Below are positions 1-8,035 of a stretch of 9,700 bases of DNA, piece by piece. Numbering within the stretch: the stretch's first letter is position 1; each line of letters begins with the position of its first letter. The position numbers and the translations under genes are program-made. The notes beneath the pieces are model-generated. The model was not told where the DNA came from. It was given only the letters and a program-made list of their open reading frames with translations, and did not search any database. Source of the stretch: DASSFZ01 sp035693785 (lineage in GTDB: Bacteria > Chloroflexota > Anaerolineae > Fen-1058); assembly GCA_035693785.1 (NCBI GenBank), contig DASSFZ010000218.1, forward strand, positions 1 to 9,700, read 5' to 3'.

Positions 1-144
1 GTCGTGCCTGAGACGATCGACGCGATCCGCGCACTGACCGGTATCGAGAAGAACGGCGCAGCGTCGATCGCCAAGACGGACAAGGCGCTGGGCCTAGTGC
101 GCGAGTTCGTCGCCGTGCGTGAACGCGTCTCGGCGGAGGCATAA
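1..144 (+). CDS. C-terminal end of a homoserine-dehydrogenase-like NAD(P) oxidoreductase (partial)
   Basis: Frame 1 is open from the window edge to TAA at 142-144 and gives 47 residues. It starts VVPETIDAIRALTGIEK, continues with an SIAKTDKALGL stretch and ends RVSAEA. From memory, the pattern VPE-x-IDAIRA followed by S-I-x-K-T-(D/N)-x-x-LG resembles the extreme C-terminus of archaeal-type homoserine dehydrogenases and of related oxidoreductases carrying a SAF domain. The catalytic and nucleotide-binding parts lie outside the window, so the substrate cannot be judged. The gene runs in the same direction as the downstream aldolase with a 104-bp gap that contains a terminator-like hairpin. The two may belong to one catabolic cluster, but the hairpin argues against simple co-transcription. 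The assignment rests on a short tail only. Confidence 0.45.
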   Translation, partial: VVPETIDAIRALTGIEKNGAASIAKTDKALGLVREFVAVRERVSAEA

Positions 145-168
145 GCGCGCCGAGCGCCAGTGTTTCGG

Positions 169-210
169 TATTGCGTGTTGCGCAACGTATCACGCAACAC
201 GCAATATTTT
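169..210 (+). terminator. Perfect 14-bp hairpin with T run between two genes
   Basis: The arms 169-182 (TATTGCGTGTTGCG) and 193-206 are exact reverse complements around a 10-base loop. TTTT follows at 207-210. It begins 25 bases after the upstream stop codon, which fits an intrinsic terminator for that gene. The arms are themselves made of heptamer-like units (CACGCAA twice in the right arm), so it may instead be a small inverted repeat element or an operator in front of the aldolase. Confidence 0.5.
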
Positions 211-248
211 CGTCATCGAGGCACCGTGCGGAAAGGGAAGCAAACGTA

Positions 249-1247
249 ATGCCCAAGACACTCACTGTCGGCAAGGTACGCGGCCTGCAGCAGATCGCAG
301 ACACGCATGGCATCTTCGCCATGTGCGCGATGGATCATCGCGGCTCGATGCAGCGCCTGATCAACAAGGCCACGCCCGATCAGGTCACGTACGACACGCT
401 GGTGGAATACAAGCGCGACCTCACCGAAGCGCTGGCCCCCGAATCGACCGCCGTCTTGCTCGATCCGATTTACGGCGCGGCCCACGCCATCGCCAGTGGT
501 GCACTGCCAGGCGATGTCGGCCTGCTGGTCAGCCTGGAAGAGACCGGCTATGAGCACGACGCGCAGGGTCGAGTCACGACGTTGTTGCCCGACTGGAGCG
601 TTGAGAAGATCAAGCGCATGGGCGCATCGGCGGTGAAGGTGCTGCTGTACTATCGGCCCGACCTGTCCGAGAATGCGGCACGCCAGCGCGAGGTCACTCG
701 TCGCGTGGCCGAGGATTGCATCCGTGCCGACATCGCGTTCTTGCTGGAGCCGATCGCTTATCCCATCTCTGGGGCTGAGGAGTATCCCGAACTTTTCGCC
801 GCTCGCAAGCCAGCGCTGGTGGCTGATTCGGCGCGCGACCTCACGCCGCTAGGCGTGGACGTACTCAAAGCAGAGTTTCCAGCAGATACCCGCTACATGA
901 AGGATGAGGGTGTCCAGCGTGCAGCCTGTGAGCTGCTGCATGTATCTTCGCAGTCGCCGTGGATTCTGCTCAGCGCCGGCGTCACCTTCGACGAGTTCGC
1001 GCGGCAAGTGAAGATTGCCTGCCAGGCCGGCGCATCTGGGTTCCTGGGCGGGCGCGCGATCTGGGAAGAGGCAATGCACATGCCCGATACACGCGAACGC
1101 CGGCAATGGCTTGTGACAGTGGGCGCCGATCGCATGCGCCGTTTGCACGACATTGCGGGCGAGTACGGGTGTCCGTGGTGGGAGAAGTGGGGCGATTCAA
1201 TTGCCGCCCTGACCGACATACGGCCTGACTGGTATCGGCGTTATTGA
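249..1247 (+). CDS. Class I tagatose-1,6-bisphosphate-type aldolase (LacD family)
   Basis: This 332-residue protein matches the LacD/YihT group of class I aldolases, which cleave ketose (bis)phosphates such as tagatose 1,6-bisphosphate into triose phosphates through a lysine Schiff base in a cytoplasmic TIM barrel. Visible landmarks are AMDHRGS at residues 27-33, LLDPIYGAAHA at 70-80, VKVLLYYRPD at 129-138, LEPIAYP at 166-172, DVLKAEFPAD at 204-213 (K207 is the likely Schiff-base lysine, close to K205 of LacD), and SAGVTFDEF with a GASGFLGGRA phosphate-binding end at 242-270. Length is near that of LacD (about 326). I chose ATG 249 rather than the frame start at 171 because a purine-rich ribosome site (AAAGGGAAG, 232-240) sits just upstream and the 26 extra residues would be coded by the hairpin region. 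The true sugar substrate cannot be read from sequence; YihT-like sulfosugar or related substrates remain possible. Confidence 0.85.
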   Translation: MPKTLTVGKVRGLQQIADTHGIFAMCAMDHRGSMQRLINKATPDQVTYDTLVEYKRDLTEALAPESTAVLLDPIYGAAHAIASGALPGDVGLLVSLEETGYEHDAQGRVTTLLPDWSVEKIKRMGASAVKVLLYYRPDLSENAARQREVTRRVAEDCIRADIAFLLEPIAYPISGAEEYPELFAARKPALVADSARDLTPLGVDVLKAEFPADTRYMKDEGVQRAACELLHVSSQSPWILLSAGVTFDEFARQVKIACQAGASGFLGGRAIWEEAMHMPDTRERRQWLVTVGADRMRRLHDIAGEYGCPWWEKWGDSIAALTDIRPDWYRRY

Positions 1248-1382
1248 GATCGATACTGCTGATTGAGCCACGTGAACATAAGCGTTGAGCGGTCGCAGTG
1301 AGTGTTAACACGATCCCATCTCACCGCAACACGGCTGTCGGCGCAAGCGGACAGAGCTTGGCACATGCCTCAAACGAACCGT

Positions 1383-2646
<1,264 letters not shown>

Positions 2647-2648
<2 letters not shown>

Positions 2649-3141
2649 GGCGCACCCTCCCTATCCGGTGCGCCAGATTATAAGCCCGTGTGGCTGTTCC
2701 AGAAAAATGTGCCCGATATTGGGATTCGGATTCGCCCGACGGCTTGAGCCTTTCATTCCGGTCATGGTCGAAATCGGCGACATGAATGCGAATGACGTGT
2801 GGTTGCTTTGGGATGGCGGCGAGTTGGTGGGCTACGCCGAGGCGAAGGCTTCAGACGCGGTGTTGACGGTGAGTGACCTTGTCATGATGGATGAAGAAGG
2901 AGCGATGGCGGCCGGAATAGTGGCGCTGACTCGAGAGTTGACTGAGCCATATGTGCGGGTTACCGTGAGCCGCCCCCATGATGCACTGAGCTTGCGGCAG
3001 GCCGGCTATCGGCTGGCACGACCGGACTGGAGCACGTTCATGGTCAAGCCTTTGACCCCCGACGTGACCGTGGAAGACGCGTGCCGTCTTTTCGGCATTG
3101 GCTCTGATCGGTTCTTCCAGGTGCGGATGGACACCACGTGA
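2647..3141 (+). CDS. C-terminal half of a GNAT-type acetyltransferase, probably 5'-truncated
   Basis: The open frame gives up to 164 residues. From about residue 47 it reads like the second half of a two-domain GNAT protein: DVWLLWDGGELVGYAEAK (residues 50-67), a helix GAMAAGIVALTREL, VRVTVSRPHDALSLRQAGY, then the ending FMVKPLTPDV with LFGIGSDRFF and a final MDTT. The acetyl-CoA-binding loop (R/Q-x-x-G-x-G/A) of the first domain is missing, and homologues I recall are clearly longer. The start is unclear: ATG 2647 overlaps the nuclease start codon on the other strand, and alternatives at 2707, 2764 and 2782 all lack a convincing ribosome site. That fits a remnant whose 5' part was lost at the junction with the nuclease gene. 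It may be untranslated or inactive; acceptor unknown. Confidence 0.5.
2648..2675 (-). promoter_or_regulatory. Perfect 9-bp inverted repeat over the nuclease start: candidate operator or translation hairpin
   Basis: TGGCGCACC at 2648-2656 and GGTGCGCCA at 2667-2675 are exact reverse complements separated by 10 bases. The repeat ends on the first base of the nuclease ATG, holds part of its ribosome site in the loop, and begins two bases from the TATAAT box. With a start point about seven bases after that box, one arm would lie partly upstream of the transcript, so a DNA operator is more likely than an RNA hairpin. Confidence 0.55.
2677..2705 (-). promoter_or_regulatory. Likely promoter of the nuclease gene
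   Basis: Reading the minus strand, a perfect TATAAT lies at 2682-2677, giving a short leader of roughly 20 bases before the ATG at 2648. The -35 area near 2700-2705 reads TTTCTG and is weak, so activation by another factor or a weak promoter is possible. Confidence 0.5.
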
Positions 3142-3173
3142 GTGGTCGGGATACAGCCCTGCTTCACCGTTTC

Positions 3174-3182
3174 TGCTACAAT
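3174..3182 (+). promoter_or_regulatory. Possible extended -10 promoter for the BTAD regulator
   Basis: TGCTACAAT at 3174-3182 matches an extended -10 element (TGn plus TACAAT) about 90 bases before the ATG at 3274. No good -35 hexamer is present at the expected distance, so this is only a candidate. Confidence 0.35.
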
Positions 3183-3273
3183 GTATCGGCCAGGAGTGGG
3201 TAGCCGCAGCTTGTTTGTCTCCGGCTCTTGGCTGAAGTTCACGTGTTAGTCCTTGCAGACTGCGAGGGTAAGT

Positions 3274-5922
3274 ATGCCGGGCTTACTGACGCCCGATGTT
3301 CGCATTTGCTTGCTCGGGCGAATTGAAGTGGCGCGGGGCGATCGAGTCCTACGCGCGAACGATTGGTCTCGTCGCAAAGCGCAGACGCTCTTGGCGCGTT
3401 TGGCGATCGAACCCTCGCGTCGCCTGCTCAAAGATCAGGCTCTCGATCTGCTGTGGCCTGACCAGACCGTCGCCGCTGCCAGCAACAACCTCTACCGCAC
3501 GCTCCATTCATTGCGCCAGACGCTCGATACTCACCTCGGCCCCGGTTCCGCCAATTCGATGATCACCTACGAAGACGGTGTATTCACGTTGGGCGACTCG
3601 GTGCAGATAGACGCCGCCGAGTTCGAGCGATTGTGTTCGACCCCCGCGACCTCTGAATCTCGAATTCCTAATCTCCAATCTGCCCTATCCCTCTATCGGG
3701 GTGATCTTCTGCCCGACGATCTCTACTCCGATTGGACACTCTCCCCGCGCGAATCGCTGCGCCGGCTGCATCGCGAAGCGAGCATCACGCTGGCGCATCA
3801 CCGTATTCAATCGCGCGACTACCCCGCCGCGATCGTGCTGCTCCTGCCGCTCATCGATCGCGACCGCGCCGACGAGCCGGTGCATCGATCGCTGATGCGC
3901 GCCTACGCGCTGGCGGGTCGCCGTCACGATGCGCTTCGACAGTATCAGGCCTGCGTCGATGCGCTGGCCGCCGATCTCGACCTTCCGCCTGAGCCGGAGA
4001 CGACGGCACTGTACGATCAGATCCTGAGCGGCGAACTGTCCCCAGCGCCCGAACCGGTCACGGCGACCCGAAACGCGCTTCCGGCCATTGTGTTGAAAAT
4101 CGCGCACAGCGATCATCTTATTGGCCGCGACACCGAATTCGAGACACTGATCGGCTGGTTGCGCGCGGCAGGACAAGGGCAGGGCAGTACGATACTGGTC
4201 GGGGGCGATTCGGGCGTGGGCAAGACATTGCTCGCCGCCGAGACGCTGTGCGCCTCAGCCGGATCGGGCATGACGCCACTGTTCGGCGCGGCTTACGAGC
4301 AGGAGGGCCAGCTCGCCTACCAGCCTTTCGTGGAGGCGTTCGATCGCTATCTGGCCGACAGCGGCGGCCTGCCCGACGAGAACCCCATCACGCACTTCAA
4401 GCGAACCGGGTCTGATCCGCAGCAGGAACAGTGGGCGTTGTTCAACGCCGTCGCCATGTTCCTGACCGATCTCGCCAAAGGATCGCCGGTCGTTCTGCTC
4501 ATCGACGATCTGCATGCCGCCGATGAAGCCAGCCTGCGCCTGTTTCACTACCTGGCGCGGCAAACGCGCAAGACGCCGGTGGCACTGCTGGCGACCTATC
4601 GCGCCGACCTCGCCGCGGCTGCCGTGCCCTTCGGCACGCTGCTCAATGCACTGTATCGCGAACGATTGAGTGAGACGCTTGCCCTGGATCGATTGCCCAA
4701 AGAAGACGTGGCCCGCCTGCTGGCACACACGCTGGGCGGTGACGCGACCCCGGCGCTCGTCGATGCCGTTTACGAGATCGGCGAAGGAAACCCCTTCTTC
4801 ATCCAGGAGCTCTCTCGCGCGTTAATCGACGAGGAGCAGATCGAGCGACGAGATAGCCAGTGGCATCTGATTGAAGGAAAAGAGCTGCGGGTTCCCACTG
4901 GATTGAGCGGCCTGCTGCGCGAGCGCGTCCACCGGCTCGGCCCGAGCGTTGGGGCGGCATTGACGACGGCTGCCGTGATTGGCCGCGAGTTCGGATTCGA
5001 CGTGTTGCGCGCGACAGCCGAGCTGCCCGACAGTGTATTGCTCGATGCGCTCGACACGGCGCTCGCCGGTCAACTGCTCGACGAGACCGAGAGCGGCTAT
5101 CGCTTTCGGCACATCCTCATCCGGCGCGTGCTGTACGACTCACTCAGCCGGGCACGGCGGGCGCATCTGCACGGCCATGCGGCCGAAGCGATCGAGTCGG
5201 TGTACGCGCGACGCCCTGGCCGGCTCGCTCCGCACATCGAAGACCTGGCGCATCACTACGATCGGAGCGATCGGCGTGAGCGCGCGCTGAACTATCTCAT
5301 CGAAGCCGGTCGCAAGGCGGCGCGCGTGTTCGCGTTCGAGGTCGCCGCCGACTACTACGAGCGCGCGCTGGCACTGCTCGACGCGCTGGGCCTGCCCGAA
5401 GCGGCGCAACGCTTCCACCTGCTTGAACAACTGGGCAAGTATTACAAGGTGCTGGCCGACACGCCGAAGGCCGTTGCCGCGTTTGAGCGCGCGTTGGACG
5501 TGTCGGGCGAGGGCTGGAAGCCGCGCGCGTGCGATCGGGCGCGCACCCGCCGTCTGGCCGCAATGGGCTTGCTCACTGCCGGACGCCTCGATGAGGCAGA
5601 GATCCAGTTGCAGAGAGCATTGACCGAGCTTAGCGGCGAGGGCGAAGAAGACGAAATCGAGTTGGCGAACGTGTTGTACAACGTCGCGCAGTTACACTGG
5701 CACCGCAACGAGTACCGGGCCGCCTTCGACGTCGCTCAACGCAGTCTGGCCGTCGCCGAGCGCGTAAACGATCGCGAAGCAATCGCCCGCGCCTTCGAGA
5801 TGCTGGCACTGGCGTGCCATTCGCTCGGCGAGTGGCAGACCGGCATGGATTACGAGCAGAAGCGCGCGGCGCTGGTCGGCCCTGGCCTCGACGTGGGCGA
5901 CGCGTTCGACGTGCATCTTTGA
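3274..5922 (+). CDS. BTAD-domain transcriptional regulator with AAA ATPase and TPR repeats (ends at in-frame TGA)
   Basis: This is a large regulator of the AfsR/SARP-like class found widely in Chloroflexota. It is a cytoplasmic DNA-binding ATPase that would integrate an unknown signal. With ATG 3274 it has 882 residues. Residues 8-90 are an OmpR-type winged helix (VRICLLGRIEV, then KAQTLLARLA and NNLYRTLHSLRQTL). Residues 110-255 are the bacterial transcriptional activation domain with its helical repeats. From about 281 (HLIGRDTEFETL) an AAA_16 module follows: Walker A GGDSGVGKT at 310-318 and Walker B VVLLIDDLH at 406-414. The remainder is TPR-like. I prefer ATG 3274 over the TTG at 3253 because GAGGG lies five bases upstream. 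The TGA at 5920-5922 cuts the TPR array, and the same frame stays open to 6756, so the intact protein was very likely about 1,167 residues. A heptamer repeat codes residues 127-136. Confidence 0.8.
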   Translation: MPGLLTPDVRICLLGRIEVARGDRVLRANDWSRRKAQTLLARLAIEPSRRLLKDQALDLLWPDQTVAAASNNLYRTLHSLRQTLDTHLGPGSANSMITYEDGVFTLGDSVQIDAAEFERLCSTPATSESRIPNLQSALSLYRGDLLPDDLYSDWTLSPRESLRRLHREASITLAHHRIQSRDYPAAIVLLLPLIDRDRADEPVHRSLMRAYALAGRRHDALRQYQACVDALAADLDLPPEPETTALYDQILSGELSPAPEPVTATRNALPAIVLKIAHSDHLIGRDTEFETLIGWLRAAGQGQGSTILVGGDSGVGKTLLAAETLCASAGSGMTPLFGAAYEQEGQLAYQPFVEAFDRYLADSGGLPDENPITHFKRTGSDPQQEQWALFNAVAMFLTDLAKGSPVVLLIDDLHAADEASLRLFHYLARQTRKTPVALLATYRADLAAAAVPFGTLLNALYRERLSETLALDRLPKEDVARLLAHTLGGDATPALVDAVYEIGEGNPFFIQELSRALIDEEQIERRDSQWHLIEGKELRVPTGLSGLLRERVHRLGPSVGAALTTAAVIGREFGFDVLRATAELPDSVLLDALDTALAGQLLDETESGYRFRHILIRRVLYDSLSRARRAHLHGHAAEAIESVYARRPGRLAPHIEDLAHHYDRSDRRERALNYLIEAGRKAARVFAFEVAADYYERALALLDALGLPEAAQRFHLLEQLGKYYKVLADTPKAVAAFERALDVSGEGWKPRACDRARTRRLAAMGLLTAGRLDEAEIQLQRALTELSGEGEEDEIELANVLYNVAQLHWHRNEYRAAFDVAQRSLAVAERVNDREAIARAFEMLALACHSLGEWQTGMDYEQKRAALVGPGLDVGDAFDVHL
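3654..3681 (+). repeat. Four heptanucleotide repeat units inside the BTAD coding sequence
   Basis: The units TGAATCT, CGAATTC, CTAATCT and CCAATCT lie head to tail at 3654-3681. They follow the consensus CNRATCT and match the array at 7118-7145. In the reading frame they code SESRIPNLQ, a linker between the start of the BTAD domain and its first long helix (ALSLYRGDLL). Four units make 28 bases, so a compensating length change must have occurred if the array arose by expansion. Confidence 0.6.
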
Positions 5923-5950
5923 CTGTGGGAGTATCACCTGTATGGTGATA
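5920..5950 (+). other. In-frame TGA followed by a perfect 7-bp hairpin within the regulator gene
   Basis: TGA at 5920-5922 is followed by C, a leaky stop context. The next codons read LWEYHLYGDKGYDEV and continue the TPR-like protein without another stop for 277 sense codons. TATCACC at 5932-5938 and GGTGATA at 5944-5950 pair perfectly around the loop TGTAT. A G is the second loop base (5940), 17 bases after the TGA. This geometry resembles a minimal bacterial SECIS element, but a simple nonsense change (for example from TGC or TGG) or a sequencing error is the more economical explanation. Confidence 0.6.
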
Positions 5951-5964
5951 AAGGCTACGATGAA

Positions 5965-6756
5965 GTGAAGCAGACTGTCGCCGCGACGCAGGAGCAGGCG
6001 CGACGGATGAATGCGCCGCGCGCAATCGCATTATGCCAGTGCTTCAACGGTACGCTCGAATTTCAGGCCGGTCATTGGGCCGAGGCCGATGTCGCGTTGC
6101 GCGAGTCGATCAAGTTGCACCGCGAACTCGGCGCGGCATCTGGCGAGGCGCTGGCGTGGCAGCGATTGGGCGTCTTGCAGACGGCGCGGCGCCAGCTCGA
6201 CGAGGCGATGGCGTCGTTCGACGAGGGTGTCGTCGTCGCGGAACGTGCCGTCATGCGCGCGCACTGCCTGGCGCGGCTGTACGCATCGATGACGCGCAAT
6301 CGATTGATAGCGGGCGATGTTCAAGCAGCCGATCAATATCTCGCGCTCGGGCTGGCGATGGGTCAGCGTCACGGCAACTGCGCGACGTGTGACTCGTTGC
6401 TATTCCCAGCCGCAGTCGGCGTGCGCGCGGCGCAGGGCGACTTTGCGGCTGCCGAGGCTTTCTGTGGCAAGATGGACGAAGCGGCGGAGAGATATGCCAG
6501 CCGGGTGTGGATCGCGATGGCGCGCCAGTCGCGCGGCGAGCTTACGGCGGCAGAAGGCAAGATCGATGAAGCGCTGGCGCACTACGCCGAAGCGCACGCC
6601 GCATATTCCGCGGCTGGGAACGAATACGAAGCGGCACGCTGCCTTGAATCGACGGCTCACCTACATCAGAAGCGTCGCGCTGCGGGTGATGCCCAAATGG
6701 CGCAATCCGCACAGGCCGAGGCCCGGCAGATTTTCGAGCGGCTGGGCGCGATGTGA
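5965..6756 (+). pseudogene. C-terminal TPR part of the BTAD regulator, separated by the TGA
   Basis: The frame of the upstream regulator reopens right after the TGA at 5920-5922 and runs to TGA 6754-6756. The first usable start is GTG 5965, which would give 263 residues; only a weak AAAGG (5950-5954) precedes it. The protein is a string of TPR-like helix pairs, for example ALCQCFNGTLEFQAGHWAEAD, GEALAWQRLGVLQTARRQLDEA and KIDEALAHYAEAHAAYSAAGNEYEAARC, ending in a helix QAEARQIFERLGAM. It has no DNA-binding or ATPase domain of its own, so it is best read as the distal part of the same gene. It could be made by readthrough, by reinitiation, or not at all. The absence of further stops or frameshifts suggests that the break is recent or tolerated. 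Confidence 0.65.
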
Positions 6757-6798
6757 GGATTTTATTCGACGCCAAGACGCACCGACGCGAAAAAAGCG

Positions 6799-6834
6799 CC
6801 TCCCGAAGGCATCCATCTTCGGGAGGTTTTGTTT
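6799..6834 (+). terminator. Strong intrinsic terminator after the regulator
   Basis: CCTCCCGAAG at 6799-6808 pairs perfectly with CTTCGGGAGG at 6817-6826 around an 8-base loop, followed by TTTTGTTT. An A run just before the stem (6790-6795) could let it work on the minus strand too. It closes the regulator unit 42 bases after its final stop and insulates the next operon. Confidence 0.9.
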
Positions 6835-6867
6835 CGTCAAGAGGTAAGAAATTTGGGAGGTCGGTCG

Positions 6868-6873
6868 TATATT
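6868..6873 (+). promoter_or_regulatory. Candidate -10 box of the small-protein/methyltransferase operon
   Basis: TATATT at 6868-6873 lies 29 bases before the ATG at 6903 and just after the terminator, where a new promoter is expected. The -35 area around 6845-6850 (TAAGAA) is poor. Confidence 0.35.
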
Positions 6874-6902
6874 CTGGGCGCAGTTTCAAGGGAGATGAGC
6901 CG

Positions 6903-7142
6903 ATGGGCACCCGATGCACGTTCTATATCTGCACGATTTGTTTCGAGGTCAGCGGCACGCCAAGCGAACATCATAGCCGCCAGATGATCCGGTGTGACGC
7001 CGGGCAGCCCGGCGACGAGGCGCGCAGGCCGCTCGTCGACGCTGAGGGCCATCTGAAGACTCACGCGCCGCGCTGGTTCCTCCAGGCCATCGGCTCGCTT
7101 CCGGCTCGCCCGTATGCCCAATCTCTGATCTCGAATCTCTGA
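6903..7142 (+). CDS. 79-residue cysteine/histidine-containing small protein of unknown function
   Basis: ATG 6903 has a good ribosome site (AAGGGAG, nine bases upstream) and gives 79 residues. A frame upstream of this ATG is open to 6753 but runs through the terminator, so the later start is right. Near the N-terminus are C5, then C10-x-x-C13, then H23-H24 and C31 in MIRCDAG. That is a plausible single metal site, for example zinc, though not a classical zinc ribbon because the second CxxC is missing. The middle (PGDEARRPLVDAEG, then APRWFLQAIG) looks like a conserved core. The last residues, QSLISNL, are coded by the heptamer repeat at 7118-7145 and are probably a recent extension. The stop lies 23 bases before the methyltransferase ATG, so the two are almost surely co-transcribed. 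I do not recognise a named family. Confidence 0.6.
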   Translation: MGTRCTFYICTICFEVSGTPSEHHSRQMIRCDAGQPGDEARRPLVDAEGHLKTHAPRWFLQAIGSLPARPYAQSLISNL

Positions 7143-7145
7143 TCT
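7118..7145 (+). repeat. Four heptanucleotide repeat units at the small gene's 3' end
   Basis: CCAATCT, CTGATCT, CGAATCT and CTGATCT follow one another without gaps, giving the consensus CNRATCT. The array supplies the last codons and the stop of the 79-residue protein, and ends two bases before the AAGGAGG ribosome site of the methyltransferase. The same repeat type occurs at 3654-3681. Confidence 0.75.
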
Positions 7146-7165
7146 TCAAGGAGGAGACATCCACC

Positions 7166-7948
7166 ATGAGCAACGCAATAATTGAAGGCCTGAATTTGAA
7201 CATCGACGAGCTGCGCGCGTCCATTCGCGAGGAATACACGGCGGTGGCGAGCGACCCGGGGCGCGGGTTTCACTTCCATACCGGCCGCAGGCTGGCAAAG
7301 ACCCTCGGCTACAAAGATGAATGGATCGACGCGTTGCCGCACGGCGCGGTCGAATCGATGGCTGGAACCGGCAACCCGTTCAGTCTCGGAGAACTCCAGT
7401 CGGGCGAGTACGTCGTTGATGCCGGATCGGGCGCGGGTGCGGACAGCCTGATCGCCGCGCGGATGGTTGGGCCGGCCGGGCGCGTGATTGGCGTGGACAT
7501 GACGCCTGAGATGCTAGCCAAGGCTCGACGCAACGCGGAAGAAGCCGGGCTGACGAACATTGAGTTCCGCGAGGGTTATCTTGAGTCGCTGCCGGTGCCA
7601 GACGGATGGGCTGATGTTGTGATCTCCAATGGCGTGCTCAACCTCGTGCCGGGTAAGGCTCAGGCGCTGGCGGAGATGTATCGCGTGCTTAAGCCTGGCG
7701 GTCGATTGCAGATCGCCGACATCGCGTTGCAGAAGCCGGTGCCCGGCGATGCGGTCAGCGATGTGAGTTTGTGGACGGGGTGCATCGCGGGCGGGTTGGT
7801 CAAAGCGATCCTGGAAAAGAAGGTGAAGGACGCCGGGTTCAAGGATGTCGAGGTGATCTGGGGTGCGGACGTTTTCAGCGGAGCGCCGCAGCACTCCGAT
7901 GCGGCCGAGTTTGGTACGTTGGGTGTCCACATCCACGCGCGCAGGTGA
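7166..7948 (+). CDS. ArsM-like SAM-dependent methyltransferase lacking most arsenic-binding cysteines
   Basis: This 260-residue class I methyltransferase follows an ideal ribosome site (AAGGAGG at 7148-7154). The SAM site is clear: motif I VVDAGSGAGAD (83-93), acidic D111 in VIGVDMTPEML, then DVVISNGVLNLVPGKAQAL and RVLKPGGRLQIADI. The overall order (AVESMAGTGNP at 61-71, ISNGVLNL at 153-160, WTGCIAGGL at 203-211) is that of arsenite methyltransferase. In true ArsM three cysteines bind As(III). Here the first position is T68, the second is G156, and only C206 remains. Arsenite methylation is therefore unlikely and the substrate is unknown. An N-terminal FHFHTGRRLAKTLGY (35-49) precedes the core and is typical, as I recall, of a non-arsenic sister group. 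It is co-transcribed with the small cysteine protein upstream, which might be a partner or carrier; that is inference. Confidence 0.75.
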   Translation: MSNAIIEGLNLNIDELRASIREEYTAVASDPGRGFHFHTGRRLAKTLGYKDEWIDALPHGAVESMAGTGNPFSLGELQSGEYVVDAGSGAGADSLIAARMVGPAGRVIGVDMTPEMLAKARRNAEEAGLTNIEFREGYLESLPVPDGWADVVISNGVLNLVPGKAQALAEMYRVLKPGGRLQIADIALQKPVPGDAVSDVSLWTGCIAGGLVKAILEKKVKDAGFKDVEVIWGADVFSGAPQHSDAAEFGTLGVHIHARR

Positions 7949-8035
7949 ACAGGCGCCAGTTCTCCCACCCAACCCACACCCGCTGTCTACCTAATCTTCA
8001 CCTTCACCTGATACACTCACGCGGCAGGAGGCACC

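Noticed and set aside
171..248. Upstream extension of the aldolase from ATG 171
   Set aside because: The extra residues are coded by the hairpin and spacer, and ATG 249 has its own ribosome site at LacD-like length.
1302..1311. Palindrome GTGTTAACAC between the convergent aldolase and nuclease genes
   Set aside because: Ten bases can arise by chance and there is no promoter nearby for it to control.
1335..1354. Small hairpin CTGTC...GACAG with GCAA loop as a terminator
   Set aside because: Five pairs with a mismatch and no T run after it.
3685..5430. Several long minus-strand frames opposite the regulator
   Set aside because: They mirror the codon bias of the regulator and show no domain or ribosome site.
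7166..7948. Naming the methyltransferase arsM
   Set aside because: Two of three arsenic-binding cysteines are missing.
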